From Deltaproteobacteria bacterium (GTDB lineage: Bacteria > Desulfobacterota_B > Binatia > UBA9968), in contig VBKY01000096.1 in assembly GCA_005879255.1 (NCBI GenBank), positions 1 to 23,958 on the forward strand: 23,958 nt of DNA, in the 5' to 3' direction. A program made the translations under genes and the position numbers. Position 1 is the stretch's first letter; every line of letters begins with the position of its first letter. Positions 7,612 to 15,463 of the stretch are shown one piece after another. Below the pieces are notes generated by a model. It saw only the letters and a program-made list of their open reading frames with translations, ran no database searches and was not told the origin of the DNA.

Positions 7612-8655
7612 TTAGACGAATCCCAGCCACAATAAGGCTGCCGTGACGGCCATGATGACCAACCCCAGCGGCACCCCAAGCTTCGCCCATTCCGTGCTCT
7701 TAATATGGAGCGCGTGCGCGGCAATAATGTTGGGGATGTTGCCCGGGATCAGCATGCCTCCCGAAATGAGCAGACCCAATAGCGCGCTCTTGATCTGCGC
7801 TGCGCTTAAAGAGGGGCCGATCTCTGCCGCCGCCAACGTCGCGTTATCAAGGATAGCCGACACCATGTTTACCCAGAATAAAATCTGCGAAGGAAGTTTA
7901 AGCAAATAAGTGTCGATGAGCGGCTTGAAGCCGGCGCCAAGAAATATGAGGGCCATGACGAAGATGTAGACTTTGCCTGCCCTGACAAATACTTCGCTGA
8001 GCTTTTCTTCCTCCTCCTCAGCGGCCAAAGATTCCCCGGTGTCCTCGGGCGCCTCATGGACAAGAAAAATGCCGATGATTCCGAGGAACACGACCGCCGG
8101 AACCACGTAGAAGGCTAGGAGATTAAACAAGTAATAGAACGTCGCGTGATAAGGCTCGCCGTTGAGCTTCGACACGACGATGGTCGAAAGCGGCTCGCCC
8201 AACGGCGTGAGCGCCGCGCCGAGTCCAATGGCAAAGCAGGCGATAATCGTCAGGTTCACTTCGGCATGGCGGTGCAGCGGCAGCACGGTGATGAATTCAA
8301 CCAGCAGCAAAGCGGCGATAATCGCTGAAATCAAGCTCGACAGCAGGCCGAGAATGATGATTCCAATACACACGATGACCGACAGCGGCACGGTGATGAG
8401 GATGCGGCGCATGCCATGGTCGATGTAGTGGCGCAGGTAGTGAAATAATACACCGGCGCCGAGCACGGCGAGAGTGATATTGATCGGAGCGATAAAACCT
8501 TCATGGATGACTTCTGTGCTCCATGCATTTGCGATCGTCGCGCTGATCACCCCCATTGCGAACAAAAAAGCCTCGAGGTTCGATTCGATCTTTTTGTTCA
8601 AGAACGGACCGATCAAGACAATTACAAAAATTACGGAAAGTCCGATGGCCAGCAT
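7612..8655 (-). CDS. DUF1646-type membrane transporter (ion transporter superfamily-like)
   Basis: The 347-aa protein is almost entirely hydrophobic, with about ten predicted membrane helices and one acidic cytoplasmic linker (EEEEE near residues 213-217). Two signature loops sit in the two halves: LTPLGEPLST (149-158), and DNATLAAAEIG (270-280) followed by GGMLIPGNIPNI (299-310). This repeated pattern resembles the inverted-repeat fold of ArsB/NhaD/CitM-like carriers, and the overall sequence matches my memory of the DUF1646 family of putative cation transporters. The substrate is unknown. The gene converges with msrA and diverges from the 8832 gene. No strong ribosome site is visible before the ATG. 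Confidence 0.75.
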   Translation of the reverse strand: MLAIGLSVIFVIVLIGPFLNKKIESNLEAFLFAMGVISATIANAWSTEVIHEGFIAPINITLAVLGAGVLFHYLRHYIDHGMRRILITVPLSVIVCIGIIILGLLSSLISAIIAALLLVEFITVLPLHRHAEVNLTIIACFAIGLGAALTPLGEPLSTIVVSKLNGEPYHATFYYLFNLLAFYVVPAVVFLGIIGIFLVHEAPEDTGESLAAEEEEEKLSEVFVRAGKVYIFVMALIFLGAGFKPLIDTYLLKLPSQILFWVNMVSAILDNATLAAAEIGPSLSAAQIKSALLGLLISGGMLIPGNIPNIIAAHALHIKSTEWAKLGVPLGLVIMAVTAALLWLGFV

Positions 8656-8831
8656 GTTATTTTCAGGATCTCGGTTCTATGACATCGCGCGCCGAAAGAA
8701 GCAATGTCAGTGCCGTTTTTCACTCATTCGAGCAGCGGATCGCGCTGGCATGTTTCTCCCGGGGAAATATCCTAGAAATCTGTCGATTGCGTTGATAAGG
8801 TGGGGAAAATTTATTCCGCGAGGGCGACGGC

Positions 8832-9821
8832 ATGGTGTTAAACGCGAAGTACAAGAAAGCGTTTTTGATTATTAGCTTATCCGCGATGCTCAACGTACAG
8901 GCGGCCTCTGCCCAAGAAATGAGCTTGCGCGCGGTTTACAATGCCCTGAGCGGCGTGATGGCGCCAATCTGGGTAGGGCAAGACGCGGGACTTTTTACGA
9001 AGCAAGGAGTCAACGTCGATCTGAAATATTTGGCTGCCACGACTGCGGTGCAAGGGATGGTCGGCGGCGGCGAAGAAATCGGGCTCGTCGGCAGTCAGGG
9101 TATCGACGCCAAGCTCGAAGGCGCGGATTTAACCTATGTCGCCAGCGGGCTGCCGGTGTTTGTCTTCCAGCTTTACGTGCGCCCGGAAATCAAAACGATG
9201 GCGGACTTGAAAGGCAAAGTAGTTGCGGTGACGCAGCCGGCGGCATCGACCGATTACGCAATGCGCATCGTGCTCAAACGTAACGGCTTGGAACCCGATA
9301 AAGACGTGCGGATACTTTATGCTCAGGATATTAACGGCGTGTTAAACTCGGTGAGCGCGGGAAATGCCGCGGCGGGAATCATGTCCGCGCCGACGTCGAT
9401 CCGCGGCAAAGCGGCGGGGCTGAGATCCATCGTCGATATTACCGCTCTCAAAGTGCCGTTTCTTTTCACCGCCATGCTTTCAGCGCCGAAAGTGATCCGC
9501 GAAAAGAACGAAGCGGTGACGCGATTTCTGCGCGGTTATATCGAATCGCTAGCAGTGATTCGCAAGGACAAAGAGACCACCATGCGATCCATGGGCAAGT
9601 TTCTCAAAACCACGGATCAAGCGGTGCTCGAATCGGTCTATGATGATTACAAGGACGTGTTTCCGGTGACGCCGCTCATTTCAGCGGCCGAGGTCAAAGC
9701 GGTTCTCGATGTGGCGAAAAGCCCGCGGGCGAAAACGATGAAGCCGGAGGAATTTTTCGATAATTCAATAGTCCAGAAAATTCAGGCGTCGGGTTTCATC
9801 GAACAAGTCAATAAACGTTAG
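8832..9821 (+). CDS. NitT/TauT-type ABC substrate-binding protein
   Basis: The 329-aa protein has a signal peptide (cut near ASA/Q, residues 25-28) and an NMT1/SsuA-like periplasmic domain: MAPIWVGQDAGLFTKQGVNV, then GGGEEIGLVG, DLKGKVVAVTQPAAST and the C-terminal PEEFFDNSIVQKIQASGFIE. Relatives bind sulfonates, nitrate, thiamine precursors or aromatic acids; the ligand cannot be inferred. No permease or ATPase gene accompanies it. A GAGGG stretch precedes ATG 8832 by a few bases. The next gene encodes another binding protein of a different class, transcribed in the same direction. Confidence 0.88.
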   Translation: MVLNAKYKKAFLIISLSAMLNVQAASAQEMSLRAVYNALSGVMAPIWVGQDAGLFTKQGVNVDLKYLAATTAVQGMVGGGEEIGLVGSQGIDAKLEGADLTYVASGLPVFVFQLYVRPEIKTMADLKGKVVAVTQPAASTDYAMRIVLKRNGLEPDKDVRILYAQDINGVLNSVSAGNAAAGIMSAPTSIRGKAAGLRSIVDITALKVPFLFTAMLSAPKVIREKNEAVTRFLRGYIESLAVIRKDKETTMRSMGKFLKTTDQAVLESVYDDYKDVFPVTPLISAAEVKAVLDVAKSPRAKTMKPEEFFDNSIVQKIQASGFIEQVNKR

Positions 9822-9890
9822 GACTTCAGATTCGTGGGCGATATGGCCGATGGTTGTTGGCGCTGGTTTTTGATCATTGGGGAGCGTGTG

Positions 9891-10895
9891 ATGATGACCG
9901 GAATCGCCCTGCTGTTTTTCTCTTCGCTATTTCTTTCGACCTTCGCCTACGCGCAGACGGCGGAAATCTTAAACCAGGCGAAGAAAGAAGGCGAAGTCGT
10001 TCTCTACACTACGATGACGGTGGGCGATTTCCAATCCTTCAACAAAGCCGCCAAAGAAAAATATCCGTTTCTGAATATTCGCCATGTGTATCTCAGCTCG
10101 TCGCGCCAGGCGGCGCGCGTGATGCAGGAATTCCGCGCCGGCCGGGTGCAAGCCGACGTCTTGGGCAACAGTCCAGAGCCTCTGCTGTACTTCAAACAAC
10201 AAGGCGTGCTCGGAGCGTATCAATCGCCGGAAGTTAAGAATCTCTTGAAGGGCGCCTGGGATCCCGACGGTTTCTGGTCCGGGATCACCACCGATCTTCT
10301 TGTCACGGGATTCAATCCAAAGCTGATGGCTCGCACGGCGGCGCCGAAAAATTATGACGATTACTTGAAACCTCAATTCAAAGGCCAACTGGCGGTCAAT
10401 CGGGGCGTGCCGTATCCCTTAACGGGGATGGTTTCTCTACGCGGCGAAGAGCAGGGCATCGGCTATTTTAAAAAATTCTCGCAGCAAGATTTGCGGCTGG
10501 TGGAAGGCTATACGCATACAATCAATTTAATGGCCGCCGGCGAGTATCCGCTCACTACGTTCATGCAAGTGTCGAAGCTGGACGCCATGAAGCGCAAGGA
10601 AGCGCCGGTGGATTGGCTTGCGAGCGCGCCGACCTTGGCCACAATCTCGACGGTCGCCATGATCAAAAATCCGCTCCATCCGGCGGCAGCGCAGTTGCTG
10701 ATCGATTTCTATCTCTCGGCGGAAGGACAGCGCGGCCTGGCGGCGACGGGAAAAATACCGCTGCGCCGTGGCATAAAAAGCCAATCGCGGGAAATCGATC
10801 AACTTATGGAAAGCGGCAATTTTCACGTGATCACGCCCGAAGGCGGCTATGACCGCTATATGAAAATCTATAACGATTATCTCGGCATTCGATAA
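9891..10895 (+). CDS. Iron-type (AfuA/FbpA-like) extracellular solute-binding protein
   Basis: From ATG 9891 the protein is 334 aa with a clear signal peptide (MMTGIALLFFSSLFLSTFAYA, cut before Q22). The mature part has EILNQAKKEGEVVLYTTMTV, FRAGRVQADVLGNSPEP and KNPLHPAAAQLLIDFYLSAE, all typical of family 1 binding proteins of the ferric-iron/putrescine-like group. The metal-ligand tyrosines of FbpA cannot be placed with certainty, so iron is not assured; many relatives bind organic ligands. GGGGAG (9879-9884) lies 6 bases upstream of the start; a longer GTG start at 9834 would bury the signal peptide and is rejected. It follows the preceding binding-protein gene by about 70 bases. Confidence 0.85.
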   Translation: MMTGIALLFFSSLFLSTFAYAQTAEILNQAKKEGEVVLYTTMTVGDFQSFNKAAKEKYPFLNIRHVYLSSSRQAARVMQEFRAGRVQADVLGNSPEPLLYFKQQGVLGAYQSPEVKNLLKGAWDPDGFWSGITTDLLVTGFNPKLMARTAAPKNYDDYLKPQFKGQLAVNRGVPYPLTGMVSLRGEEQGIGYFKKFSQQDLRLVEGYTHTINLMAAGEYPLTTFMQVSKLDAMKRKEAPVDWLASAPTLATISTVAMIKNPLHPAAAQLLIDFYLSAEGQRGLAATGKIPLRRGIKSQSREIDQLMESGNFHVITPEGGYDRYMKIYNDYLGIR

Positions 10896-10933
10896 TACGT
10901 CGGCGAATTATTCGTGATGACGCAGCCCCGCAG

Positions 10934-11210
10934 TTATTTTTTCGCCGTCGCCGCGAGCTCCCGATAGAAAGTACTTTTCTCTAAACGCTGCTAAGGCGTG
11001 TCGTCGACAACGTCTCTTAACGTTTTTTACTTTCGGATAACCGAGGGCGAGCAGCCGCGCGATGTTTTGGATTCCCGAAATCGTTGGCTTGACGTCGAGA
11101 TTATAAAGCCACTGTAGCGCGTGATTACCGAGTTCGGCGTCCTGGAGATTTTTCAGGCGCAAAATTTTCATCAGTGATTTGGCGATGACTTGCTTGACAG
11201 CGGCGGCGCA
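10934..11210 (-). pseudogene. Degenerate C-terminal remnant of an NMT1-type binding protein
   Basis: Read on the minus strand, about 11210 to 11020 encodes AVKQVIAKSLMKILRLKNLQ, then a segment ending in LDVKPTISGIQNIARLLALG and PKVKNVK. This is the late helical part of NMT1/NitT-type binding proteins. The match then shifts frame: from about 11020 the other frame reads RDVVDDTP, a TAG stop (complement of 10991-10993), QRLEKSTFYRELAATAKK and a TAA at 10934-10936. So one frameshift near 11015-11028, beside an A6 run, and one in-frame stop separate an otherwise normal ending. The N-terminal three quarters of the gene is missing. It fills most of the 352-base space between the iron-type binding protein and the Ldh-type gene; nothing else is seen there apart from a possible promoter. 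Confidence 0.7.
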
Positions 11211-11221
11211 TCAAAGTTAAT
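11194..11221 (+). promoter_or_regulatory. Possible sigma70 promoter for the Ldh-type gene
   Basis: TTGACA (11194-11199) is followed after 16 bases by GTTAAT (11216-11221), a perfect -35 with a 4/6 -10 match. Transcription would begin shortly before the ribosome site GGAGG at 11233-11237. Confidence 0.3.
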
Positions 11222-11247
11222 CACGTGGTGCGGGAGGTAAATGGCCC

Positions 11248-12321
11248 ATGGAGCACAATTCCGAAAACATGACGCGCGTCAATCATGAGAAGCTAACACG
11301 ATTCGTCAGTCGAAGTTTCGAAAAACTCGGCGTGACGAGTGGAGACGCGGAAATCGCCGCCAAGGTCTTGGTCGCTGCCGATTTACGCGGCGTGGATACG
11401 CACGGCGTGATCCGCTTCAGTCCACAGGCTTGGTACGTGAAGTGGTTGACCGAAGGCTCGATGACCGCGCGTCCGAACATTCGCGTGATTTCTGAGAGCT
11501 CGTCAACCGCGCTGATCGATGGCGATCGCGGCATGGGAATGGTCATCGGGCATAGGGCGATGGAGTTGGCGATTCGCAAGGCGAAAGAGTCCGGCATCGG
11601 TATGGTTGGCGTGCGTAACAGCCGCCACTATGGCATGTCGGCGTATTACGCGATGCTCGCTTTGCCTCATGACATGATCGGCATCGCCATGACCAATGCG
11701 AGCAGGCAGGTAGTGCCGACATTCGGGCGCGAGGCGAGGTTCGGGACCAATCCGATGTGCTATTCCGTTCCGGCGGATCAGGAGCTGCCGTTCGTATTGG
11801 ACATGGCGACGACGACCGCCGCTGCTGGAAAATTGGAGCTCGCAGCGCGCCAAGGAAAGTCGATTCCGGCGGGTTGGGCGCTGAATGAGCAGGCGGAAGC
11901 AACACTCGATCCGCGCATGGCCCAAAAAGCGCGGCGACTTTTGCCCCTCGGTGGCTCGCGCGAAGGCGGCAGTCACAAAGGATATGGGCTTGCGATTCTC
12001 GTGGAAATTCTCTGCGGCGTATTGACCGGAACGATGACAGCGCTCAATGCCGATCAAGATCCGCGCGGGCATTTTTTTGGCGCGATTCGCGTCGATACCT
12101 TTCGGCCGGTCGCTGAATTCAAAAGAGACATGGACCGGCTGATCCGCGAATTGAAATCAACGCCGCCGATCGAAGGACAAGAGCGAGTGTACGTGGCCGG
12201 CGAGATTGAGTTTGAAACCGCCGAAGAGAGGGCGGAGCGCGGCATTCCTTTGCTCCCGTCCGTGCTCAAGGGATTGCGGGAAGTGAGCGAACACATGGGC
12301 GTGCCGTATGATTTGGAATAA
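11248..12321 (+). CDS. Ldh_2 family (malate/L-lactate dehydrogenase-like) oxidoreductase
   Basis: The 357-aa protein matches the Ldh_2 family: AADLRGVDTHGVIRF (44-58), RNSRHYGMSAYYA with the expected catalytic His127, RFGTNPMCYSVPA, FVLDMATTTAAAGKLELA, and the late GSHKGYGLAILVEILCG. Members are NAD(P)-dependent 2-hydroxy- or imino-acid oxidoreductases (malate, lactate, ureidoglycolate, 2,3-diketogulonate, delta1-piperideine-2-carboxylate). The exact substrate cannot be assigned. ATG 11248 has GGAGG 10 bases upstream; ATG 11269 is an alternative that would drop seven residues. It is convergent with the following minus-strand binding-protein gene. Confidence 0.88.
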   Translation: MEHNSENMTRVNHEKLTRFVSRSFEKLGVTSGDAEIAAKVLVAADLRGVDTHGVIRFSPQAWYVKWLTEGSMTARPNIRVISESSSTALIDGDRGMGMVIGHRAMELAIRKAKESGIGMVGVRNSRHYGMSAYYAMLALPHDMIGIAMTNASRQVVPTFGREARFGTNPMCYSVPADQELPFVLDMATTTAAAGKLELAARQGKSIPAGWALNEQAEATLDPRMAQKARRLLPLGGSREGGSHKGYGLAILVEILCGVLTGTMTALNADQDPRGHFFGAIRVDTFRPVAEFKRDMDRLIRELKSTPPIEGQERVYVAGEIEFETAEERAERGIPLLPSVLKGLREVSEHMGVPYDLE

Positions 12322-12336
12322 GCGGCGCTTTCGAAC

Positions 12337-12360
12337 AGGGCAGGCACATAGGTCTGCCCT
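12337..12360. terminator. Inverted repeat between convergent genes, terminator or dispersed repeat
   Basis: AGGGCAG (12337-12343) and CTGCCCT (12354-12360) form a 7-bp stem with a 10-base loop GCACATAGGT. The right arm overlaps the stop codon of the minus-strand binding-protein gene. There is no T tract, so bidirectional termination is only moderately supported. The wording resembles a GTAGGGCAG...CTGCCC intergenic repeat that I recall from other genomes. Confidence 0.45.
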
Positions 12361-13345
12361 ACCTAAACATTCCTGACGCGACTAATTCCTTCATGAACCG
12401 GTCATCGACGAATTGATCCCATTTGGCGCTTTTGGCTTTGGGATTCTCTGACGATGTAAGGACGGCCTCGATAGCCGTCTGTGATGGTATTGGAAAACTT
12501 TCCCAGGCTTTCTCGTAGGTGTCCAGCGCTTCGTTAAGCAGGGCGGGATCGGTGATCTTGGTGAATTTGGACATCACCGGCAGAACCTCTCCCCGATTCT
12601 TCCGCGTATAGTCTAAGGCTTCAGCGGCAGCGCGCACGAAGCGGCGCACGGTATCTGAATTGGCATTGATGTACGACCTCGTTGTCGCGATCGAATGCTG
12701 GACGTAGGGAATCTTCTGCGCGGTGATATTAACGAGCTCTTTGAGGCCGAGATTTCTCGCCGTAAGCGTGCTCGGCGAGGAGATCATGGCGGCGTCGATG
12801 ATGCCTTCTTTAAGCGCGGCGACCAGCGCGGGGATTTCTTTCAAGTAAGCAAACTTCACGTCGCTGTCGGCAACCAGGCCGTTTTGCTTGAGGATCAAGC
12901 GCGCCGCGAAATCCGTCGGCGTGCCCTTGTTCGTGGCCCCTAAGGTTTTGCCTGATAATGCCCTGACGTTGGCGATCTCCGGTTTCGCGTACAGGGAAAG
13001 AACGAAGCTGTTGATCACACCCATGATGTAAACTGCATCCGCGCCGGAGAGCGAAGCTTCGACGACTTGCGGACCGACGGTCGTGAAATGAATCTTGCCG
13101 CCGACTAATGCTTGCATCGCTTGGTTCGTCGGGATGTGCGTCAAGTTGATGTCGAGACCATTTTTCTTGAAGAAACCTTTTTCCTGGGCGATCGCCAGGT
13201 AAACCGGGTCGGTGCTGATGACACCGTAAACGGCGGTGGCTTGAAGTAGTGGCGTTTCGGCGGCGAAGCTCGACCTGAATGGGACGAATACGAACAATAC
13301 GCTGGCAATAAAAGGGATTCTTGTGCCGAGATAGTGAAGGCGCAT
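12359..13345 (-). CDS. NitT/TauT-type ABC substrate-binding protein
   Basis: The 328-aa protein has a signal peptide (cut near FAA/E, residues 28-30) and an NMT1-like domain: VYLAIAQEKGFFKKNGLDIN, VGGKIHFTTVGPQVVEASLSGAD, ALSGKTLGATNKGTPTDF and the late WDQFVDDRFMKELVASGMFR. It is a clear paralogue of the protein encoded at 8832-9821. The ligand is unknown, and no permease or ATPase gene adjoins. It lies 24 bases downstream of the exported cyclophilin gene on the same strand, so the two are probably co-transcribed. The protein stops right after the final hallmark helix, with its stop codon inside an inverted repeat. The ribosome site before the ATG is weak. Confidence 0.87.
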   Translation of the reverse strand: MRLHYLGTRIPFIASVLFVFVPFRSSFAAETPLLQATAVYGVISTDPVYLAIAQEKGFFKKNGLDINLTHIPTNQAMQALVGGKIHFTTVGPQVVEASLSGADAVYIMGVINSFVLSLYAKPEIANVRALSGKTLGATNKGTPTDFAARLILKQNGLVADSDVKFAYLKEIPALVAALKEGIIDAAMISSPSTLTARNLGLKELVNITAQKIPYVQHSIATTRSYINANSDTVRRFVRAAAEALDYTRKNRGEVLPVMSKFTKITDPALLNEALDTYEKAWESFPIPSQTAIEAVLTSSENPKAKSAKWDQFVDDRFMKELVASGMFR

Positions 13346-13369
13346 CGTTGGGTTCTCGTGAACAGCGGC

Positions 13370-13969
13370 TCAGTAACTGCCGCGCGTGATGATGATTTCC
13401 TTGAGAACGACGTCCTTGATCGGCCGGTCACGCGGGTCGCGCGACACGTTGCCGATTGCCACGACGACTTCTTGTCCTTTGACGACCTCGCCGAAAACGC
13501 TATGCCGCCCGTCGAGATTCGGCGTCGCTTGATGGGTGATGAAAAATTGGCTGCCATTGGTGTTCGGTCCGGCGTTGGCCATGGAGAGTATTCCGGCCTT
13601 GCTGTGCCTTAAGTCGGGATCGAATTCGTCTTCAAAGGTATAGCCCGGCCCGCCTCTGCCGTTGCCGAGCGGATCGCCACCTTGAATCATGAAGCCAGGA
13701 ATGACGCGATGAAATATGGTTCCGTTGTATAGCGGGCGCTTCACTTTCTCACCGGTCTTCGGATCCAACCACTCCTTGGTTCCACTCGCCAGACCAACAA
13801 AATTGGCCACCGTCTTGGGTGCCTTGTCGTCAAATAATTGGATGACGATATCACCCATGCTGGTTTTTAGGGTCGCGTACACCGGCCCTTTCTTTTCCGG
13901 GGTCTCGGCCGCCAAGCCGAGGGACATACTGATGAATATTGTGGTAATGATTCCAAGTCTTTTTAACAT
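13370..13969 (-). CDS. Exported cyclophilin-type peptidyl-prolyl cis-trans isomerase
   Basis: The 199-aa protein starts with a signal peptide ([21 protein letters not shown], cut before E22). The cyclophilin domain follows, with [35 protein letters not shown] and [14 protein letters not shown], which hold the catalytic Arg, the Gln of MIQGG and the FFIT strand. It catalyses prolyl isomerisation of proteins, presumably in the periplasm. AGGAG lies just 3 bases before the ATG, an unusually short spacing. Its placement 24 bases before a binding-protein gene suggests it may help fold secreted proteins, including that one (inference). Confidence 0.93.
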   Translation of the reverse strand: MLKRLGIITTIFISMSLGLAAETPEKKGPVYATLKTSMGDIVIQLFDDKAPKTVANFVGLASGTKEWLDPKTGEKVKRPLYNGTIFHRVIPGFMIQGGDPLGNGRGGPGYTFEDEFDPDLRHSKAGILSMANAGPNTNGSQFFITHQATPNLDGRHSVFGEVVKGQEVVVAIGNVSRDPRDRPIKDVVLKEIIITRGSY

Positions 13970-14271
13970 CGGCTCCTCACTTCTGTATTAGGTCGGCAAC
14001 GGCTTCGTTGGCGAATTTCAAGTCCATATATTCGCCGTTTTGGGAAAATCGTCGCCCTAAGCTAAACAAAGTCGGCCAAGGGGTCAAGGAGAGTCCGGTG
14101 TCAATCAGCGGTCCCCGGCTTCACGCTAATTGAGCGATACGGCTGATTCAGAGAATAAAACCGGCTACCCACCGGCTCGGCGAGCCAGAGCCACAGCCAA
14201 TTGGCAATCGGTGTTTTGACAACGAGATTCGTGAATGCTATACGAGACTTTGCCCACAGGGCATTCAATTT
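13970..14271. other. Divergent spacer between cyclophilin and bactofilin genes
   Basis: This 302-base region holds the promoter of the bactofilin gene at its right end. Towards the cyclophilin side, the minus strand reads TTGACC, 17 bases, TAGCTT (about 14085 to 14056), a plausible but weak promoter for the cyclophilin operon. The same minus strand is open without a stop for about 46 codons ending in [16 protein letters not shown] at a TGA beside the cyclophilin ribosome site; see findings. No other gene was recognised. Confidence 0.5.
14216..14244 (+). promoter_or_regulatory. Sigma70-like promoter of the bactofilin gene
   Basis: A perfect -35 TTGACA (14216-14221) and -10 TATACG (14239-14244, 4/6) are separated by the ideal 17 bases. 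Predicted initiation at about 14251 leaves a leader of about 20 bases before ATG 14272. Confidence 0.55.
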
Positions 14272-14892
14272 ATGGCTTGGTTTGATCGAAACCCCAGTGG
14301 AAAAAAAGTCCCTGAAAAGGTGCCGGAAAAAACTCCGGAAGCTCCGAAGCCAGCGCCTCAACCGGCTCCAGTGGCTCCAGCTCCAGTTGCTACGGCTCCG
14401 GTGGCGCCTGCTCCAGCGGTCACTGCGCCGGAAGCGAAATCTGCTCCCAAAGCGGAAGTCGCGCCGCAACCTTCAACTGCGGCGTTGGTCGGACATCTGT
14501 ATAAAGGAAGCCGCGTTTCTGGCCAGCTTAGCTTTCAAGGTCCTGCCAGAATCGATGGAGCGGTGGATGGAGACATTCAGTGCCATGGCACATTGACAAT
14601 CGGTGAAGGCGCCGAGGTTCGCGCCAAGGTTTGGGGCGAAGTGGTGGTAATCCTAGGCAAGGTCGAAGGTAACGTCACCGCCAAAGAAAAGGTAGAGTTA
14701 ACGGCGCCGGCGCGGTTAATTGGCAATATCGATACCCCCCGCTTGATCATCGCTGAGGGTGTGGTGTTTGAGGGTGACTGCTCCATGGGAGTGACAAAGC
14801 AAAAGGGCGGAGTCGCAAGTTCACAAAGCGTGAGTGCGGACAAGGCTGCGGCAGTTCCAGCGCCAAAGCTGCAAGCTGATTCCAAAAACTAG
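14272..14892 (+). CDS. Bactofilin family protein
   Basis: The 206-aa protein has three parts: a short basic N-terminus, a Pro/Ala-rich linker (about residues 21-68, repeats of PAPVAP type), and a bactofilin beta-helix domain (about 72-168) with GSRVSGQLSFQGPARIDGAV, GTLTIGEGAEVRA and VEGNVTAKEKVEL, the regular hexapeptide-like spacing of the family. Bactofilins polymerise without nucleotide into filaments at the inner membrane that organise cell shape, polarity or chromosome-segregation proteins. The proline-rich tail may be a partner-binding or flexible membrane-proximal linker. Its own promoter and a strong terminator make it an independent unit in front of the atp operon, a pairing known from deltaproteobacterial genomes. 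Confidence 0.9.
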   Translation: MAWFDRNPSGKKVPEKVPEKTPEAPKPAPQPAPVAPAPVATAPVAPAPAVTAPEAKSAPKAEVAPQPSTAALVGHLYKGSRVSGQLSFQGPARIDGAVDGDIQCHGTLTIGEGAEVRAKVWGEVVVILGKVEGNVTAKEKVELTAPARLIGNIDTPRLIIAEGVVFEGDCSMGVTKQKGGVASSQSVSADKAAAVPAPKLQADSKN

Positions 14893-14924
14893 ATTTCAGT
14901 TCGCCGTTAATTCCATCCCAAGAT

Positions 14925-14955
14925 CCTACATTCATCACTGAAGGTAGGTTTTTTT
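14925..14955 (+). terminator. Rho-independent terminator after the bactofilin gene
   Basis: CCTAC (14925-14929) pairs with GTAGG (14944-14948); an inner TTCA/TGAA stem continues across one mismatch to a TCAC loop, and seven T residues follow (14949-14955). It separates the bactofilin unit from the ATP synthase operon. Confidence 0.75.
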
Positions 14956-15034
14956 ATTATCTGGGCCTTGGGTTTTGCATCGCCGAGGCGCGTTAGACAC
15001 TCGCAAGGGCGTGCACAAAAGCGAAAATGGACAA

Positions 15035-15463
15035 ATGATTTCTTTAGACATCAGCGTCGCTTATCAAGTTATTCTGTTCGTCGTCTTGTTGTTAATCCTC
15101 AACAAAGTCCTATTCCAGCCGTACTTGCACTTGCTCGAAGAACGCGAGCGCAAAACCACGGGCGCGCAGCAGGAATCAGCGGACCTAGAGCTCGAGGGCG
15201 CGCGACTGCGCGCTCAGTATGAGGAGAAAATCGCCCAAGCACAGGCCGCCGGATATGCCGCTAAGGAAGCGATCCTGCAGGACGGCCGCCAACAGCGCGA
15301 AAGAATTCTCGGCCAGGCACGCGAAGAAGCGAAGAGGACCCTTGAAAGTGTTCGGCGAGAAGTGGCCGCCGCAATGGAACGGGAAAGGCGGCTTGCCGCC
15401 ACTGAAGCGGTTGCGGTCGCCGCGGAAATGGTAAGCAAAATACTAGGGAGGAGAGTCGCGTGA
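15035..15463 (+). CDS. atpF': ATP synthase F0 subunit b' (second b-type stator subunit)
   Basis: From ATG 15035 the protein is 142 aa: a single N-terminal membrane helix (YQVILFVVLLLILNKVLFQP, about residues 10-29), the LEERERKT boundary, then a long charged, Ala/Glu/Arg-rich coiled coil to the C-terminus. Together with the second b-type gene immediately downstream it forms the heterodimeric b/b' peripheral stalk that holds F1 to F0. A TTG at 14975 is in frame, but the residues it would add do not look like b' sequence. No clear ribosome site is seen before 15035. The stop overlaps the next start as GTGA. It is the first gene of the operon. Confidence 0.88.
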   Translation: MISLDISVAYQVILFVVLLLILNKVLFQPYLHLLEERERKTTGAQQESADLELEGARLRAQYEEKIAQAQAAGYAAKEAILQDGRQQRERILGQAREEAKRTLESVRREVAAAMERERRLAATEAVAVAAEMVSKILGRRVA

